Source of the DNA: Arthrobacter sp. 24S4-2 | Lineage (GTDB): Bacteria > Actinomycetota > Actinomycetes > Actinomycetales > Micrococcaceae | Direction of reading: 5' to 3' | Length of the DNA stretch: 64,000 nucleotides | Assembly (NCBI RefSeq): GCF_005280255.1 | Contig: NZ_CP040018.1 | Location: 558,001-622,000 of the forward strand | Part shown: piece by piece, positions 33,710 to 42,885 of the stretch | Layout: every line of letters starts with the position of its first letter | Numbering within the stretch: position 1 is the stretch's first letter | Program-made: the position numbers and the translations under genes | Notes under the pieces: model-generated | Databases searched by the model: none | What the model saw: only the letters and a program-made list of their open reading frames with translations | Told to the model about the DNA's origin: nothing

Positions 33710-36513
33710 TTACTTCAGCGGGAGCAGGTGCCGGCGTCGGGCCTCTATGACACAGGCCCTTCGGTCACTGACGCCGAGAGTATTGAAAAGACTCTTGAGA
33801 TACCACTTGACGGTGTTGATGCCCAGATGCAGCTCCTGGGCGATTTCGCGGTTGGACCGTTCCTTCTCCACAAGTCGCAGGATCATCTGTTCGCGCTGCG
33901 ACAAGCCCGGTTCCGGAACAGTGGTGCCCGCGCCGGTGGTGGGAGAGACGGCCTCTGCTGACCACCCGGCGTCGCGGTTGGTCTTGGCCTGGGAATCCAG
34001 CCGGATGAGGATACTGAGGAAACGCGGTAACTCGTGGCCACCTTCCCGGGCAGGCTCGCGCCGCAGCCTGGCCGAGATGGCGCGCACCAGCTCCGGGCAG
34101 CCTGCACCGCCATCGAGCACGGGTCGGACAAGGCCCAGCCGGGAACACGTCTCCAAGGCCGGCCAGAGCGTCGTTTCGGCTTCCTCGCGGTTCCCAGCCT
34201 GTTCGAGCGCGGCCGCCAGCAGGATACGGGCATTAAGTTCTGCCCTCGGCCCCAGATAGGCTGCAGCCCGCGACAGCAAGCGGCGGGCGCCGTTCACCGT
34301 GTCCAGCCTGCCGGGGGAGTCCGGGCCCCCGTGCCCGGCGTCAGCCATGGCTGACCGCAGCTGCGTGGCCAGCTGGATCTGGTGCTTGGTCTCGGCCAGC
34401 CCTTCCAGCCGTGGCCCGGTGGTCGCTGCTTCCTGGCCAACTGCCGCGCCCAGTAAGTCACCGTGAGGTTCGGCGTCGCTGGTCCGGGGGCTGAACCCCA
34501 ACTGCACGCGTTCCAGGTTCATTACGAGTTTGAGCCGGTCCAGGCCGAGACTGTCGGCCACAAGATCGCCTTCGTCGAGTATTTCCCGGGCCCGTGGAGT
34601 GTCCCCCGGAGTGCTTTTATTCTTGCCAGCGTGGCGTATGTGGACACCATGAAGTCCACCACTCCGCCTTCGGAACCCAGCTCGCGGGTTTCTTCCAATA
34701 GCTTCTCGGCCTTGTCGAGTTCGCCGCGTTCATAGAGAAGCTGGCCCATCATCGCTCCCGCCAGCCGCGCCGCATGCGAGTATCGCCCTGCCTTCCGCCG
34801 GCCGAGTTCCACGGCCGCGGTGAAATGTTGGTCCACGCTGTCCAGATCGAGCAGGGCGTAGGCGGCAAGCCCCGCGAAACACTGTCCGTACACGCCACTG
34901 AAGGGGCCCGAGGTGAGGCCGTGGAACTTCGCGGCCCAGCGCTGTTGTTCCAAAGCGAGAGGGTAGTCGCCGTCGTGGATCTTCTTGAACGTTGAGACGT
35001 TCGCAGCCACCGAGACGATCCAGGGCCGGAGCAGCTCCGCCTGGGCGAAGCACTTCCCGTCCAGTTCGTCCACGTGATTTACCCTGTCCCCGTACATGTC
35101 GATGCAGCTCTGCACAACGAGCCCTTCGACGCCCAGCTCAAAACGGTCGTGTTCGGTGAGGGTCGCATCGGCGGGCATCACGGCTTCGGCCCGGTCCAAG
35201 GCGCCCTGCGCCGCTGCTGATTGGTGAAGCAGTGTGTGGGCCCAGGCGATCGCCGTCTGGAGCCGCGCTTGCCCGGCAACATGGTCAGCCGGGATCTTTC
35301 CGACAAGCGCCAACAGGGTGGACATACTGGAGTGTTCCACCAGCCACATTGCGCGGAATTCGACGATCTCCATCGCGAGCTCAACGTCCCCGGCAGCGAG
35401 GGCATGGTCCACTGCGTCGCTGGGGAATCCGTTGTCCGAATACCAGCGGGCAGCGATCAGATTCAGTTCCTTGGTCCGGCCCGGGTAATCGCGCTCCAGG
35501 CGGCGGCGCAGGTAGTCCTCAAACAGGTGGTGATAGCGGTACCACGTGCCGTCCTCGTCAAGGGGCTGCAGGAAAAGATCCTGTGCCTGAATCTTCTCCA
35601 GCATTGCCTGGCCCAGTTCCACTCCCGAGAGTGCGGACGCCAGTCCCGCACACAGCCGCTCCGGGACCGACGTCATCAGGAGGAAATCCAGCGTTTGGGG
35701 GTCGAGGGTGTCGAGGACGTTTTCGGCCAGATATTCACCAATGGACGCGTGCCTGCCCGAGAGCCGTCCGATCAGTTCTGAGGCCTCGCGGTGGTCCCGG
35801 AGAGACAGGGAGACCAGTTGCAGCGCAGCGATCCATCCCTCAGTCGTCCGGTGGAGGCTGGCCACGTCTCCCGCATCCAGGTCGAGCCGGTTGATGCCGA
35901 CCAGGAAGTCCTGGGATTCCTTTTCATCGAACCTCAGCGCGACCGCGTCCACCTCCAGTAGCTGGTCCCGCACCATAAGCCGGCCCAGTGGCAGGCCCGA
36001 GCGGGTGCGGCTGGTGATGATGAAGGACAGATGTGAGCCGCCTGCATCCAGCAGCCGTTCCACTACCGCCCTGGTTCTGGGCTCCGTGATCAGGTGCCAG
36101 TCATCCAGGGTGATGACCATGTCCTGGCCGCCCTCATCGATGGCGTTGATGAGAGCGGGAACCACGTATTGCTCAGCGTCGTCCGGCCGCTCCTCCAGCA
36201 ACTGCTGTAGTTCCTCCTCGAGTCCGGGCCGGGCCTTGCGGATTGCCTGAAAAAGATGGGAAAGGAACCAGATGGTGTTGTTGTCGTCCCGGTCCAAGGA
36301 CAACCAGACGGTAATCAGGCCCTGGGACGCAAGGTTTTCCATCCATTGGGCGGCAAGGGTCGACTTGCCAAAACCCGCGGGGGCGTGGATCAACGCAAGC
36401 CGCCGTTTCCGGTCCGAGTGGAGCATCCCGGTCAGGCGCGTGCGGGGAACCCACTGGCCAACCGGCTCGGGCGCGCGGAACTTGCTTGATGCACTGGGTG
36501 GTCCTGTCGGCAT
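33710..36513 (-). pseudogene. MalT-like ATP-binding LuxR regulator, one-base frameshift
   Basis: From the ATG at 36513 (AAGGAGG upstream) it encodes an NTPase domain (IHAPAGFGKSTLAAQW Walker A; MVITLDDWHLI Walker B-like), winged-helix and TPR-like helical repeats (YYRYHH region, LLALVGKIPADHVAGQARLQ), then breaks after LARIKALRG. The rest continues in another frame as LVADSLGLDRLKLVMNLERV and ends with the GerE HTH SQREQMILRLVEKERSNREI and NTVKWYLKSLFNTLGVSDRR. The C run at 34603-34607 has one base too few. Restoring it gives 934 codons, normal for MalT-type activators. A sequencing error is as likely as a real mutation. It is convergent with the carboxylase operon and is its likely activator. 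Confidence 0.82.
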
Positions 36514-36658
36514 CCGCCACCTCCTTGTGGTCCGGCGGTCGCCGGGAATGCATGTGGCCCTCTGAAATCCTATGGGAACGGCGGCATTACTGACAGGTGT
36601 GATCCTTTGGCAGCTCCTCCGTGCGGGTTGCTGGCCCCGGAGGCCGCGTTGGTTTTTC

Positions 36659-37843
36659 CTAGACCGCTTCGAGCACGCTGACGTAGTTGGCGATGCCCAC
36701 GCCGCCCATGTTCTGCACGGCGGCCCGGCGGGGGTTGGCGAGCTGCATGCCGCCCGCGGTGCCGGTGAGCTGCATGGCCGCGATGACGTGCTGGGATACG
36801 CCGGTGGCGCCGACGGGGTGGCCCTTGGCCTTGAGTCCGCCCGAGACGTTGATAGGCAGCTTGCCGTCCTTGAACACCCAGCCTTCCTCGATGGCGCGAG
36901 CACCCTGGCCGGGTTCGGTCAGGCCCATTGCCTCGTACATCAGCAGTTCGGCGATGGTGAAGCAGTCGTGTACCTCGGCGAAGTCCAGGTCCCCGAGCCC
37001 GACGCCGGCCATCCCCAATGCCCGCTGCCAGGACACGCGCGTCGCGGCGAAAGCGGTTGGGTCGCGCCGTTCGGCGGGGAAGAAGTCATTGGCGTGGCCG
37101 AAGCCGGCGAGCCGCACCGGGGCGGTTGCCCCGCCGGTGGGCGAGACAGAAAGCACGACGGCGGCCGCGCCGTCGGACACGGGGGAGCAGTCGGTGCGGC
37201 GCAGCGGATCGGCCACCATCGGGTTCTTGTCCGAGACCGTGCGGCAGAATTCCTCGCCGAGGTCCTTGCGGAGCTGGGCGTAGGGGTTGTCCACGCCGTT
37301 GCGGTGGTTCTTCGCCGCGATGGTGCCGAGGACGTCGGACACCGGTCCGTAGCGCTTCCCGTAGTGCTTAGCCACCTCGGCGAATAGACCCGTGAATCCG
37401 GTGGTGGAGGCCTTGCCGGCCATGTCGTAATCCGCGCCAAGCAGGGCCGAGCCCACCACGTCCGCCCCGGCGTGGGTCATCTTCTCGGCGCCGATGACCA
37501 GCACGGTCTTTGCGGTGCCGGCCAGCAGCGACTTGGTGCCCTGCTGGACGGCGGCGGAACCGGAGGCGCAGGCGTTCTCCACCCGGGTGGAGGGGACGTT
37601 GGCCAGCTGCTCCGAGACCTGCAGGGCCAGCGAAGAGGGGAACGCCAGCGGCATCATGCCGGAGTTGAACTGGCCGAGGTAGATCTCGTCGATCTGGCCG
37701 GGCTCAATGCCGGCGTTGCCGATCGCCTCCGAGGCGACCTGCACGATCAGGGACTCCAGGGTCTCGTCCGTGAGCTTGCCGAAGCGGCTGTGCCCCCAGC
37801 CGGTGAGCAGGACGTCTTTGCCGAACTGTTCTTTGAGGCTCAT
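36659..37843 (-). CDS. Thiolase (SCPx-type acetyl-CoA acyltransferase)
   Basis: 394 residues. Nucleophile Cys 92 in VENACASGSAAVQQG, the second active-site segment AEVHDCFTIAELLMYE and the C-terminal GGLKAKGHPVGATGVSQHVI with the catalytic His. The short, loop-poor form and 'HDCF' match the SCP2/SCPx thiolase group, used in bacteria for degradation of branched, steroid or beta-keto acyl-CoAs. Its start overlaps the CoA-transferase B stop by four bases (ATGA). With the CoA-transferase it can cleave a 3-oxoacyl-CoA (acetoacetyl-CoA in the acetone case) to acetyl-CoA plus acyl-CoA, completing the ketone route. A role in the beta-ketoadipate pathway is the main alternative. Confidence 0.9.
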   Translation of the reverse strand: MSLKEQFGKDVLLTGWGHSRFGKLTDETLESLIVQVASEAIGNAGIEPGQIDEIYLGQFNSGMMPLAFPSSLALQVSEQLANVPSTRVENACASGSAAVQQGTKSLLAGTAKTVLVIGAEKMTHAGADVVGSALLGADYDMAGKASTTGFTGLFAEVAKHYGKRYGPVSDVLGTIAAKNHRNGVDNPYAQLRKDLGEEFCRTVSDKNPMVADPLRRTDCSPVSDGAAAVVLSVSPTGGATAPVRLAGFGHANDFFPAERRDPTAFAATRVSWQRALGMAGVGLGDLDFAEVHDCFTIAELLMYEAMGLTEPGQGARAIEEGWVFKDGKLPINVSGGLKAKGHPVGATGVSQHVIAAMQLTGTAGGMQLANPRRAAVQNMGGVGIANYVSVLEAV

Positions 37844-38529
37844 GCTGTGGCTCCTTCAAGGGTGGGGGTTGCGTCGAGGGACGGGGCGACGTCGAAGCGG
37901 GCTTCGGTTTTCCCGCGGAGTTCCTCCACGGTGACGCCCGGGGCGAGCCGGGTCAGCGTGAGCTGCCGGACGCCGTCGTCCGCCTTTTCGAGGTCAAACA
38001 CCGCGAGGTCGCTGATGATGCGGTCAACACAGCTCAGGCCGGTGAGCGGGAGGGTGCACTCCTTCACGATCTTGGCGCTGCCGTCCTTGGCGTTGTGTTC
38101 GGTGAGGACCACGACGCGCGGCGTCCCGGCCACCAGGTCCATGGCGCCGCCCATGCCCTTGACCATCTTGCCGGGGATGGTCCAGTTGGCGAGGTCGCCG
38201 CTGCCCGAGACCTGCATGGCGCCCAGTATGGCCACCTTCACGTGACCGCCGCGGATCATGCCGAAGGACGTGGCGGAGTCGAAGATGCTGCCGCCGGGAA
38301 GGACCGTGACGGTCTGCTTGCCGGCGTTGATGAGGTCCGCGTCTTCCTCGCCCTCGTAGGGGAACGGGCCCATGCCGAGCAGGCCGTTCTCGCTCTGCAG
38401 GACCACGCGCACGCCCTCGGGCAGGTTGTTGGCCACCAGCGTAGGGATGCCGATGCCGAGGTTGACGTAGTCGCCGTCATTGAGTTCTTCGGCCGCGATG
38501 GCAGCCATTTCATCCCTGGTCCAGGCCAT
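37840..38529 (-). CDS. scoB: 3-oxoacid CoA-transferase subunit B
   Basis: 229 residues from the ATG at 38529, with AAGGAGAAC upstream; the open frame extends further but covers the A-subunit gene and is a shadow. It contains LNDGDYVNLGIGIPTLVANN, the catalytic glutamate E47 in VLQSENGLLGMGPFPYEGEE and AGKQTVTVLPGGSIFDSATS. It forms the CoA-thioester through that Glu, moving CoA from succinyl-CoA (or acetyl-CoA) to a 3-oxoacid. It overlaps the thiolase gene. 3-Oxoadipate CoA-transferase (PcaJ) is the alternative label; no other pca gene is present here, which favours a 3-oxoacid from the carboxylase. Confidence 0.9.
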   Translation of the reverse strand: MAWTRDEMAAIAAEELNDGDYVNLGIGIPTLVANNLPEGVRVVLQSENGLLGMGPFPYEGEEDADLINAGKQTVTVLPGGSIFDSATSFGMIRGGHVKVAILGAMQVSGSGDLANWTIPGKMVKGMGGAMDLVAGTPRVVVLTEHNAKDGSAKIVKECTLPLTGLSCVDRIISDLAVFDLEKADDGVRQLTLTRLAPGVTVEELRGKTEARFDVAPSLDATPTLEGATA

Positions 38530-38630
38530 GGGGTTCTCCTTGGGTTTTTGAAGTCTTGGGGTTAAGTGTTCGTTCGCGCTGTGGTGGGGCGGGCGCCGGA
38601 AGGGTGCGGCAGACCGCCGTCGGACGGGGC

Positions 38631-39350
38631 CTAGGCGGGCACTGCGGCGGAGGTGCGGGGGCGGACCGTGCGCTGTTCGATGTCCTTCACGCGGCCACTG
38701 GCCTGGACGAGGCGCTGGACGAAGACGCCGGGGGTGATGATGTGGTTGGGGTCCAGAGCGCCGGGTTCGACGATCACCTCGGCCTCGGCGATGGTCACCG
38801 CACCGGCCGTGGCCACAACCGGGTTGAAGTTGCGGGCGGTGTAGCGGTAGATCAGGTTGCCGTCGGTGTCGGCCGTGTGGGCGTGGACCAGGGCGACGTC
38901 GGCCTTGATGGCGCGCTCCTGGACGTACGTTTCGCCATCGAACTCGGCGAGCGGCTTGCCTTCGGCGACGAGCGTGCCGACGCCGGTCTTGGTGTAGAAG
39001 GCCGGGATGCCGGCGCCGCCGGCGCGGAGGCGTTCGGCCAGGGTGCCCTGCGGTGTGAACTCCACCTCCAGCTTGCCCGCGAGGTACTGCTCGGCGAAGA
39101 GTTTGTTCTCGCCCACGTAGGAGGCGATCACCTTGCGGACCTGGCCGGCCTCGATCAGTACACCGAGGCCCTTGCCGTCCACGCCCATGTTGTTCGACAC
39201 CACGGTGAGGTCCTTGACGCCGGAATCGCGGACGGCCTCGATCAGGTCCGCAGGGATGCCGCTGAGCCCGAAGCCCCCGACGGCGAGCGTCATGCCGTCC
39301 CGCAGTACGCCCTGCAGCGCGGCAGCCGCACCGGATTTCACCTTTGACAT
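38631..39350 (-). CDS. scoA: 3-oxoacid CoA-transferase subunit A
   Basis: 239 residues: MSKVKSGAAAALQGVLRDGM, TLAVGGFGLSGIPADLIEAV, LTVVSNNMGVDGKGLGVLIE and KVIASYVGENKLFAEQYLAG, the family-I CoA-transferase A-subunit signature (GGFGLxGxP, GENK). AGGAGATGCA precedes the ATG. It is the first gene of the unit 39350 to 36659, and the B subunit follows after a 101-bp gap. The promoter gap carries a TCCAC-GTGGA palindrome, matching one next to the divergent IclR gene. Together with B it activates the 3-oxoacid made by the carboxylase. Confidence 0.9.
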   Translation of the reverse strand: MSKVKSGAAAALQGVLRDGMTLAVGGFGLSGIPADLIEAVRDSGVKDLTVVSNNMGVDGKGLGVLIEAGQVRKVIASYVGENKLFAEQYLAGKLEVEFTPQGTLAERLRAGGAGIPAFYTKTGVGTLVAEGKPLAEFDGETYVQERAIKADVALVHAHTADTDGNLIYRYTARNFNPVVATAGAVTIAEAEVIVEPGALDPNHIITPGVFVQRLVQASGRVKDIEQRTVRPRTSAAVPA

Positions 39351-39407
39351 TGCATCTCCTCATTGAGCGGGCGGGGCCGGCATGCGGGTTCCCTGCGGGA
39401 CCGGTTA

Positions 39408-39420
39408 TCCACTTTGTGGA
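39408..39420. promoter_or_regulatory. IclR-type operator candidate 1 (scoA side)
   Basis: TCCAC-TTT-GTGGA (perfect 5-bp arms), with less symmetric flanks GTTA and CTGT. It is 58 bp before the scoA start. It shares TCCA(C/T)(T/A)TTGTGGA with the second site. Confidence 0.6.
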
Positions 39421-39523
39421 CTGTTGTTCTGAAAATTGAGCGTACGGGGCGGCTGGAGGCGCTGTCAAGGCCACCATTAGCCGGGAATTTGGGCATTTCT
39501 ACAGTGTGGACGGTAGGCTAGGA

Positions 39524-39544
39524 AGTATCCATATTGTGGATACT
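39524..39544. promoter_or_regulatory. IclR-type operator candidate 2 (iclR side)
   Basis: AGTATCCA-TATTG-TGGATACT is a perfect inverted repeat with 8-bp arms, 14 bp before the IclR start. Its centre is 120 bp from site 1. A half-site TGTGGA also lies at 39505-39510. Two sites of the same type, one beside each divergent gene, fit mutual control by the IclR protein. Confidence 0.65.
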
Positions 39545-39558
39545 CTGAAGGGAATATC

Positions 39559-40335
39559 ATGAATTCAGCACCGGTTCAAGGCGCTCAGGTGGTCAGCCGG
39601 GTCGCATCGCTGCTGCGCATTATCGGACGGAAACCGGAAGGCGCCCCGCTGGTTGAAGTGGTCCGGGAATCGGGCCTCACCCGGCCCACCGTCCACCGGC
39701 TTCTGAGCTCGCTGGCCTCCGAAGGGCTGCTGGACCAGGACCCGCAAACCGGCAACTGGGTGCTGGGCCCGGAAATCCTGCTCTTGGGTTCCGTGGCCTC
39801 TGCCCGTTTTCCCCTGGAGGACCTTGCCCGGCCCAGCCTGCGCCGGCTAGCTGAGGAGACCGGCGAAAGCGCCTTCTTCTCCATCCGCCGCGGAGCGGAA
39901 ACGGTGTGCCTGCTCCGCGAGGAAGGCAGCTTCCCCGTGCGCTCCTTTGTGCTGCACGAGGGCGTCCGGTTTCCGCTGGGGGTGGCGTCCGCCGGAACAG
40001 CGATCATGGCGTTCCTGCCGGAAGCCGAGCAGGAGGAGCTGCTTGCCGGCTGGGCCGTCCACGCCGGCAGCTTCGCCTCAGGCCACACCGAGGCCCTGGT
40101 CCGCCAAAACCTGGCCAAGACACGGCAGGCCGGCTACTCGGTCAACCCCGGGCTGGTGCTCGAGGGCAGCTGGGGCATGGGCGCGGCCGTATTCGATCAG
40201 CGCGGGCGCCCCGCCTGGGCACTGTCGCTGACCGGGATCGAGCCCCGGTTCCGTGGCGAACGGCAAGAGACCCTGGGCCGCCTCCTGATGGAAGAAGCGC
40301 ACCGGATCTCCACGCTCCTGACGCGTGCGCCCTGA
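39559..40335 (+). CDS. IclR-family regulator of the CoA-transferase/thiolase operon
   Basis: 258 residues. HTH VVSRVASLLRIIGRKPEGAP, then LVEVVRESGLTRPTVHRLLS, then SLASEGLLDQDPQTGNWVLG. Effector domain with FFSIRRGAETVCLLREEGSF, GVRFPLGVASAGTAIMAFLP and a C-terminal RRISTLL-like helix (EEAHRISTLLTRAP). Divergent from scoA with two matching palindromes between them, so it most likely represses or activates scoAB-thiolase and itself. Ligands of this subgroup are usually small carboxylic acids such as 3-oxoadipate or 4-hydroxybenzoate; here a 3-oxoacid is plausible. Confidence 0.9.
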   Translation: MNSAPVQGAQVVSRVASLLRIIGRKPEGAPLVEVVRESGLTRPTVHRLLSSLASEGLLDQDPQTGNWVLGPEILLLGSVASARFPLEDLARPSLRRLAEETGESAFFSIRRGAETVCLLREEGSFPVRSFVLHEGVRFPLGVASAGTAIMAFLPEAEQEELLAGWAVHAGSFASGHTEALVRQNLAKTRQAGYSVNPGLVLEGSWGMGAAVFDQRGRPAWALSLTGIEPRFRGERQETLGRLLMEEAHRISTLLTRAP

Positions 40336-40806
40336 GATGATTCGAACGTCTCGACAATTCCCCGGTTGCAGAGCACGATTGGAACTGTATCCGCGATATC
40401 GAATATCTGCTCGTGGAACCGGCCGGCGATGACCGCCGGCGCCGGTTCCCTTCCGGGACTCTGACAGTTCACCGGATCCACAATGAACAGCCTCCGAGAA
40501 ACGGGAGGACATTGCATGGGCCAATTGTCGTGGCACCGCACCGTGCGAGGGGGCAGCGCGGCAGCTGCGAGCTGAAAGCGCTTAGGGAAGACAAAAGTAA
40601 CCGCGTCAACGCCCCTATCGGGCTGGCGCGTCCGATCAGAGTACCTTCTTTCCCGCCTTGAGCCTGGGCAGCGCGGGGCGAAGGAGCGTGGCTGGCGATG
40701 TCCAGCCCGGCTGCAGACCGCCGTCGCGCTCGACGGCGGCAGTCACTTGGAGGCCGGCTCCCGGCCGCACCCAAATTCACGGAGAAATACAGAAGGAATG
40801 AGTCTT
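40336..40806. other. 471-bp gap, no gene supported, contains two hairpins
   Basis: No open frame with a start signal is convincing. A hairpin with GAACCGGC (40416-40423) and GCCGGTTC (40441-40448) may be the iclR terminator. The short minus-strand frames are GC shadows. A second hairpin near the next gene is listed separately. Confidence 0.5.
40718..40739 (+). promoter_or_regulatory. Leader hairpin before the double cupredoxin gene
   Basis: CCGCCGTC and GACGGCGG are perfect 8-bp arms around the loop GCGCTC, 67 bp upstream of the ATG at 40807. It may be a leader structure or an operator. No known metal-box motif is recognised. Confidence 0.4.
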
Positions 40807-41772
40807 ATGGCTCTCCAAAAAGAAGACCGCCGAATACCGCGCCTGATGCGCGCAATCGTGGCGGCGTCGATCGCGCTGCTCATGCCGGTGGCACTTAGTG
40901 GCACCGCCGTCGCGGACGGCGGAAAATCATCCAGGACCTGGACTGTCCAGGTCGGTTCCGAGTCATCGGACCAGGCGATTCAGGGGATGTCCTTCCTCCC
41001 TGAAAATATCTACATTAATGCGGGGGACAAGATCACCTGGAAAGCGAACGCGGCAGAAATCCATACCGTGACGTTCCTTGCCGAAGGCCAGTCGCTCGAG
41101 TCCACGCAGCCGTTCAATCCGGGCAATCCCCAGTACGTCGAACCCCAGGGCGGCAACTCGTATGACGGAAAGACATATTACAACTCCGGTGTCATGACGA
41201 ACGTGTCAGACAGCGGCTTCAAGGAGGTGGGACGCTACGCGCTGAAATTCCCGGATGCGGGCGACTTCACCTACTACTGCCTGGTTCATGGCATGGCCAT
41301 GAAGGGGACCGTTCACGTTCGGGATGCGGGTACTGACTACCCCTACACCCAGTCCCAATATGACCGTCAGACAAACAAACAGGAGCGGAAGATCCTTCGC
41401 GACGGCTACGAACAGTGGGACGCGGCGCGAGCCAAAGCCGATGACCATACCGTCATCGCGGGTGCCGACAATGGGACGGCCATGCTCATGCGGTTCGTCC
41501 GGGCGCACATCGTGGTCCACGTTGGCGACGAAGTGACCTTCGTGAATGACGGAATGGGCGCCCCGCACACTGTCACGTTCGGTGAGGAACCGGCGGACGA
41601 GCTCGCCGCAGTGGGCGATCCCGCTGACTTCACCGGCGGCGACCTGAGCTCGGGCCTGATGCCGCCGATGAGCACCTTCACGGTGAAGTTCAACAAGGCC
41701 GGAGAGTTCGATTACATCTGCGCCCTCCACGACTTCATGGGGATGAAGGGCACAGTGGAAGTCCGGGACTGA
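40807..41772 (+). CDS. Secreted protein with two type-1 copper (cupredoxin) domains
   Basis: 321 residues from the ATG at 40807 (GAAGGA nine bases upstream). Signal peptide RAIVAASIALLMPVALSGTA ends at AVA-DG near residue 36. Two plastocyanin-like domains follow. Domain 1: His 86 in EIHTVTF, then Cys 158, His 161 and Met 163/165 in YYCLVHGMAMKG. Domain 2: His 254 in PHTVTFGE, Cys 305, His 308 and Met 311/313 in YICALHDFMGMKG. Both retain the full H-C-H-M copper set. A charged linker (QTNKQERKILRDG) separates them. The protein probably carries or oxidises electrons outside the membrane. It has no partner oxidase next to it and the donor is unknown. Confidence 0.85.
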   Translation: MALQKEDRRIPRLMRAIVAASIALLMPVALSGTAVADGGKSSRTWTVQVGSESSDQAIQGMSFLPENIYINAGDKITWKANAAEIHTVTFLAEGQSLESTQPFNPGNPQYVEPQGGNSYDGKTYYNSGVMTNVSDSGFKEVGRYALKFPDAGDFTYYCLVHGMAMKGTVHVRDAGTDYPYTQSQYDRQTNKQERKILRDGYEQWDAARAKADDHTVIAGADNGTAMLMRFVRAHIVVHVGDEVTFVNDGMGAPHTVTFGEEPADELAAVGDPADFTGGDLSSGLMPPMSTFTVKFNKAGEFDYICALHDFMGMKGTVEVRD

Positions 41773-41816
41773 TCGGTACCGGCGGTTTGTACTGAACGGG
41801 GAGCGGGGATGTGGCC

Positions 41817-42719
41817 ATGGGCACCAGAATGTATTTTGCCGAATATGGGGAGCCCGAGCTGGTCACAGCGGGCGAAGAATCCGTGGACGTGCCAGGCGAT
41901 GGCCAGGTCCAGGTGGGAATCCGTGCCATCGCCGTCAATCCGATGGACTGGAAGATCGTTGCCGGCTACTTGCAGGCGTTCTTCCCGTTGCAGTTGCCAG
42001 CTGTTCCTGGTTGCGAAGCGGCCGGAACGGTGACCGCCGTCGGCAATGGCGTCACTGACTTCAAGGTGGGGGACGAGGTCATCTGGAACGGTTTCGCCGG
42101 AGGCTACCGCTCGGCGGCCAACTTCCCGGCCGGCCAACTGACGCTGAAACCCGCAGGCTTGGATTTTGAGCAGGCGGCGTGCGTCGCGATAGCTGGCGGC
42201 GCAGCGTATTCGGCGCTGGTCCAGCTTGGCATTGGCGTAGGGGACACGGTGCTGATCCACGGTGCCGCGGGCGGGGTTGGCTCGGCGGCAGTCCAGATCG
42301 CGCGGCACCTCGGTGCCCGGGTCATCGGCACTGCTTCAGAACAGAATCATGCCTATCTGCGCGGGCTTGGCGCCGAGCCTGTGGCCTATGGCGAAGGGCT
42401 CGTGGAGCGCGTCCGCTCCCTGGGCACCATCACCGCCGTCGTGGACACCTTTGGCGGGGAAGGTACGACGGCGGCGACGGTCCAGTTGCTGGGCGGTCAC
42501 GGCACCGCGGTGACTACGGTGCCTGGTAAGGAGGCCAATGCCGCCGGAATTGCACCGGTCAAGATGCTGGCCGGACGGGTAGCGGAGGCGGCCCGGCTGG
42601 CTGCCGACGGGAAGCTCCGCTTCAGCATCCAGGAGCGGATTCCCCTCACCGATGCCGCCCGGGCGCTGGGCATCAGCCGTGCGGGCCATGTCCGGGGCAA
42701 GATCGTGCTGGTCCCGTAG
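41817..42719 (+). CDS. Quinone-oxidoreductase-like medium-chain dehydrogenase (no zinc)
   Basis: 300 residues from the ATG at 41817, with GGGGA seven bases upstream. It contains IAVNPMDWKIVAGYLQAFFP, VPGCEAAGTVTAVGNGVTDF, the NADPH-binding VLIHGAAGGVGSAAVQIARH and ending AGHVRGKIVLVP. The zinc ligands of alcohol dehydrogenases are absent, so it is of the QOR/zeta-crystallin type that reduces quinones or enones. It follows the cupredoxin gene by 44 bp on the same strand, but no shared role is known. Confidence 0.88.
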   Translation: MGTRMYFAEYGEPELVTAGEESVDVPGDGQVQVGIRAIAVNPMDWKIVAGYLQAFFPLQLPAVPGCEAAGTVTAVGNGVTDFKVGDEVIWNGFAGGYRSAANFPAGQLTLKPAGLDFEQAACVAIAGGAAYSALVQLGIGVGDTVLIHGAAGGVGSAAVQIARHLGARVIGTASEQNHAYLRGLGAEPVAYGEGLVERVRSLGTITAVVDTFGGEGTTAATVQLLGGHGTAVTTVPGKEANAAGIAPVKMLAGRVAEAARLAADGKLRFSIQERIPLTDAARALGISRAGHVRGKIVLVP

Positions 42720-42885
42720 CTGGAACCTGAGCGCGGCCTTGTCGGTCGGACGCGGTGTGGATGCCCGGCCGTCGTGGGGCACTTTGACGCGGACACGCCG
42801 GCATTTTCGGCTGAAAAAGTCCAGCCAGGGTTCAAACTGCCCCGTTTCGGCCTGCGGCCCCCGACCCGGGGCTCCTCAATTCAGG

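Noticed and set aside
36659..39350. Beta-ketoadipate (pcaIJF) reading of CoA-transferase and thiolase
   Set aside because: No other pca gene is present and the thiolase is SCPx-like; kept only as an alternative.
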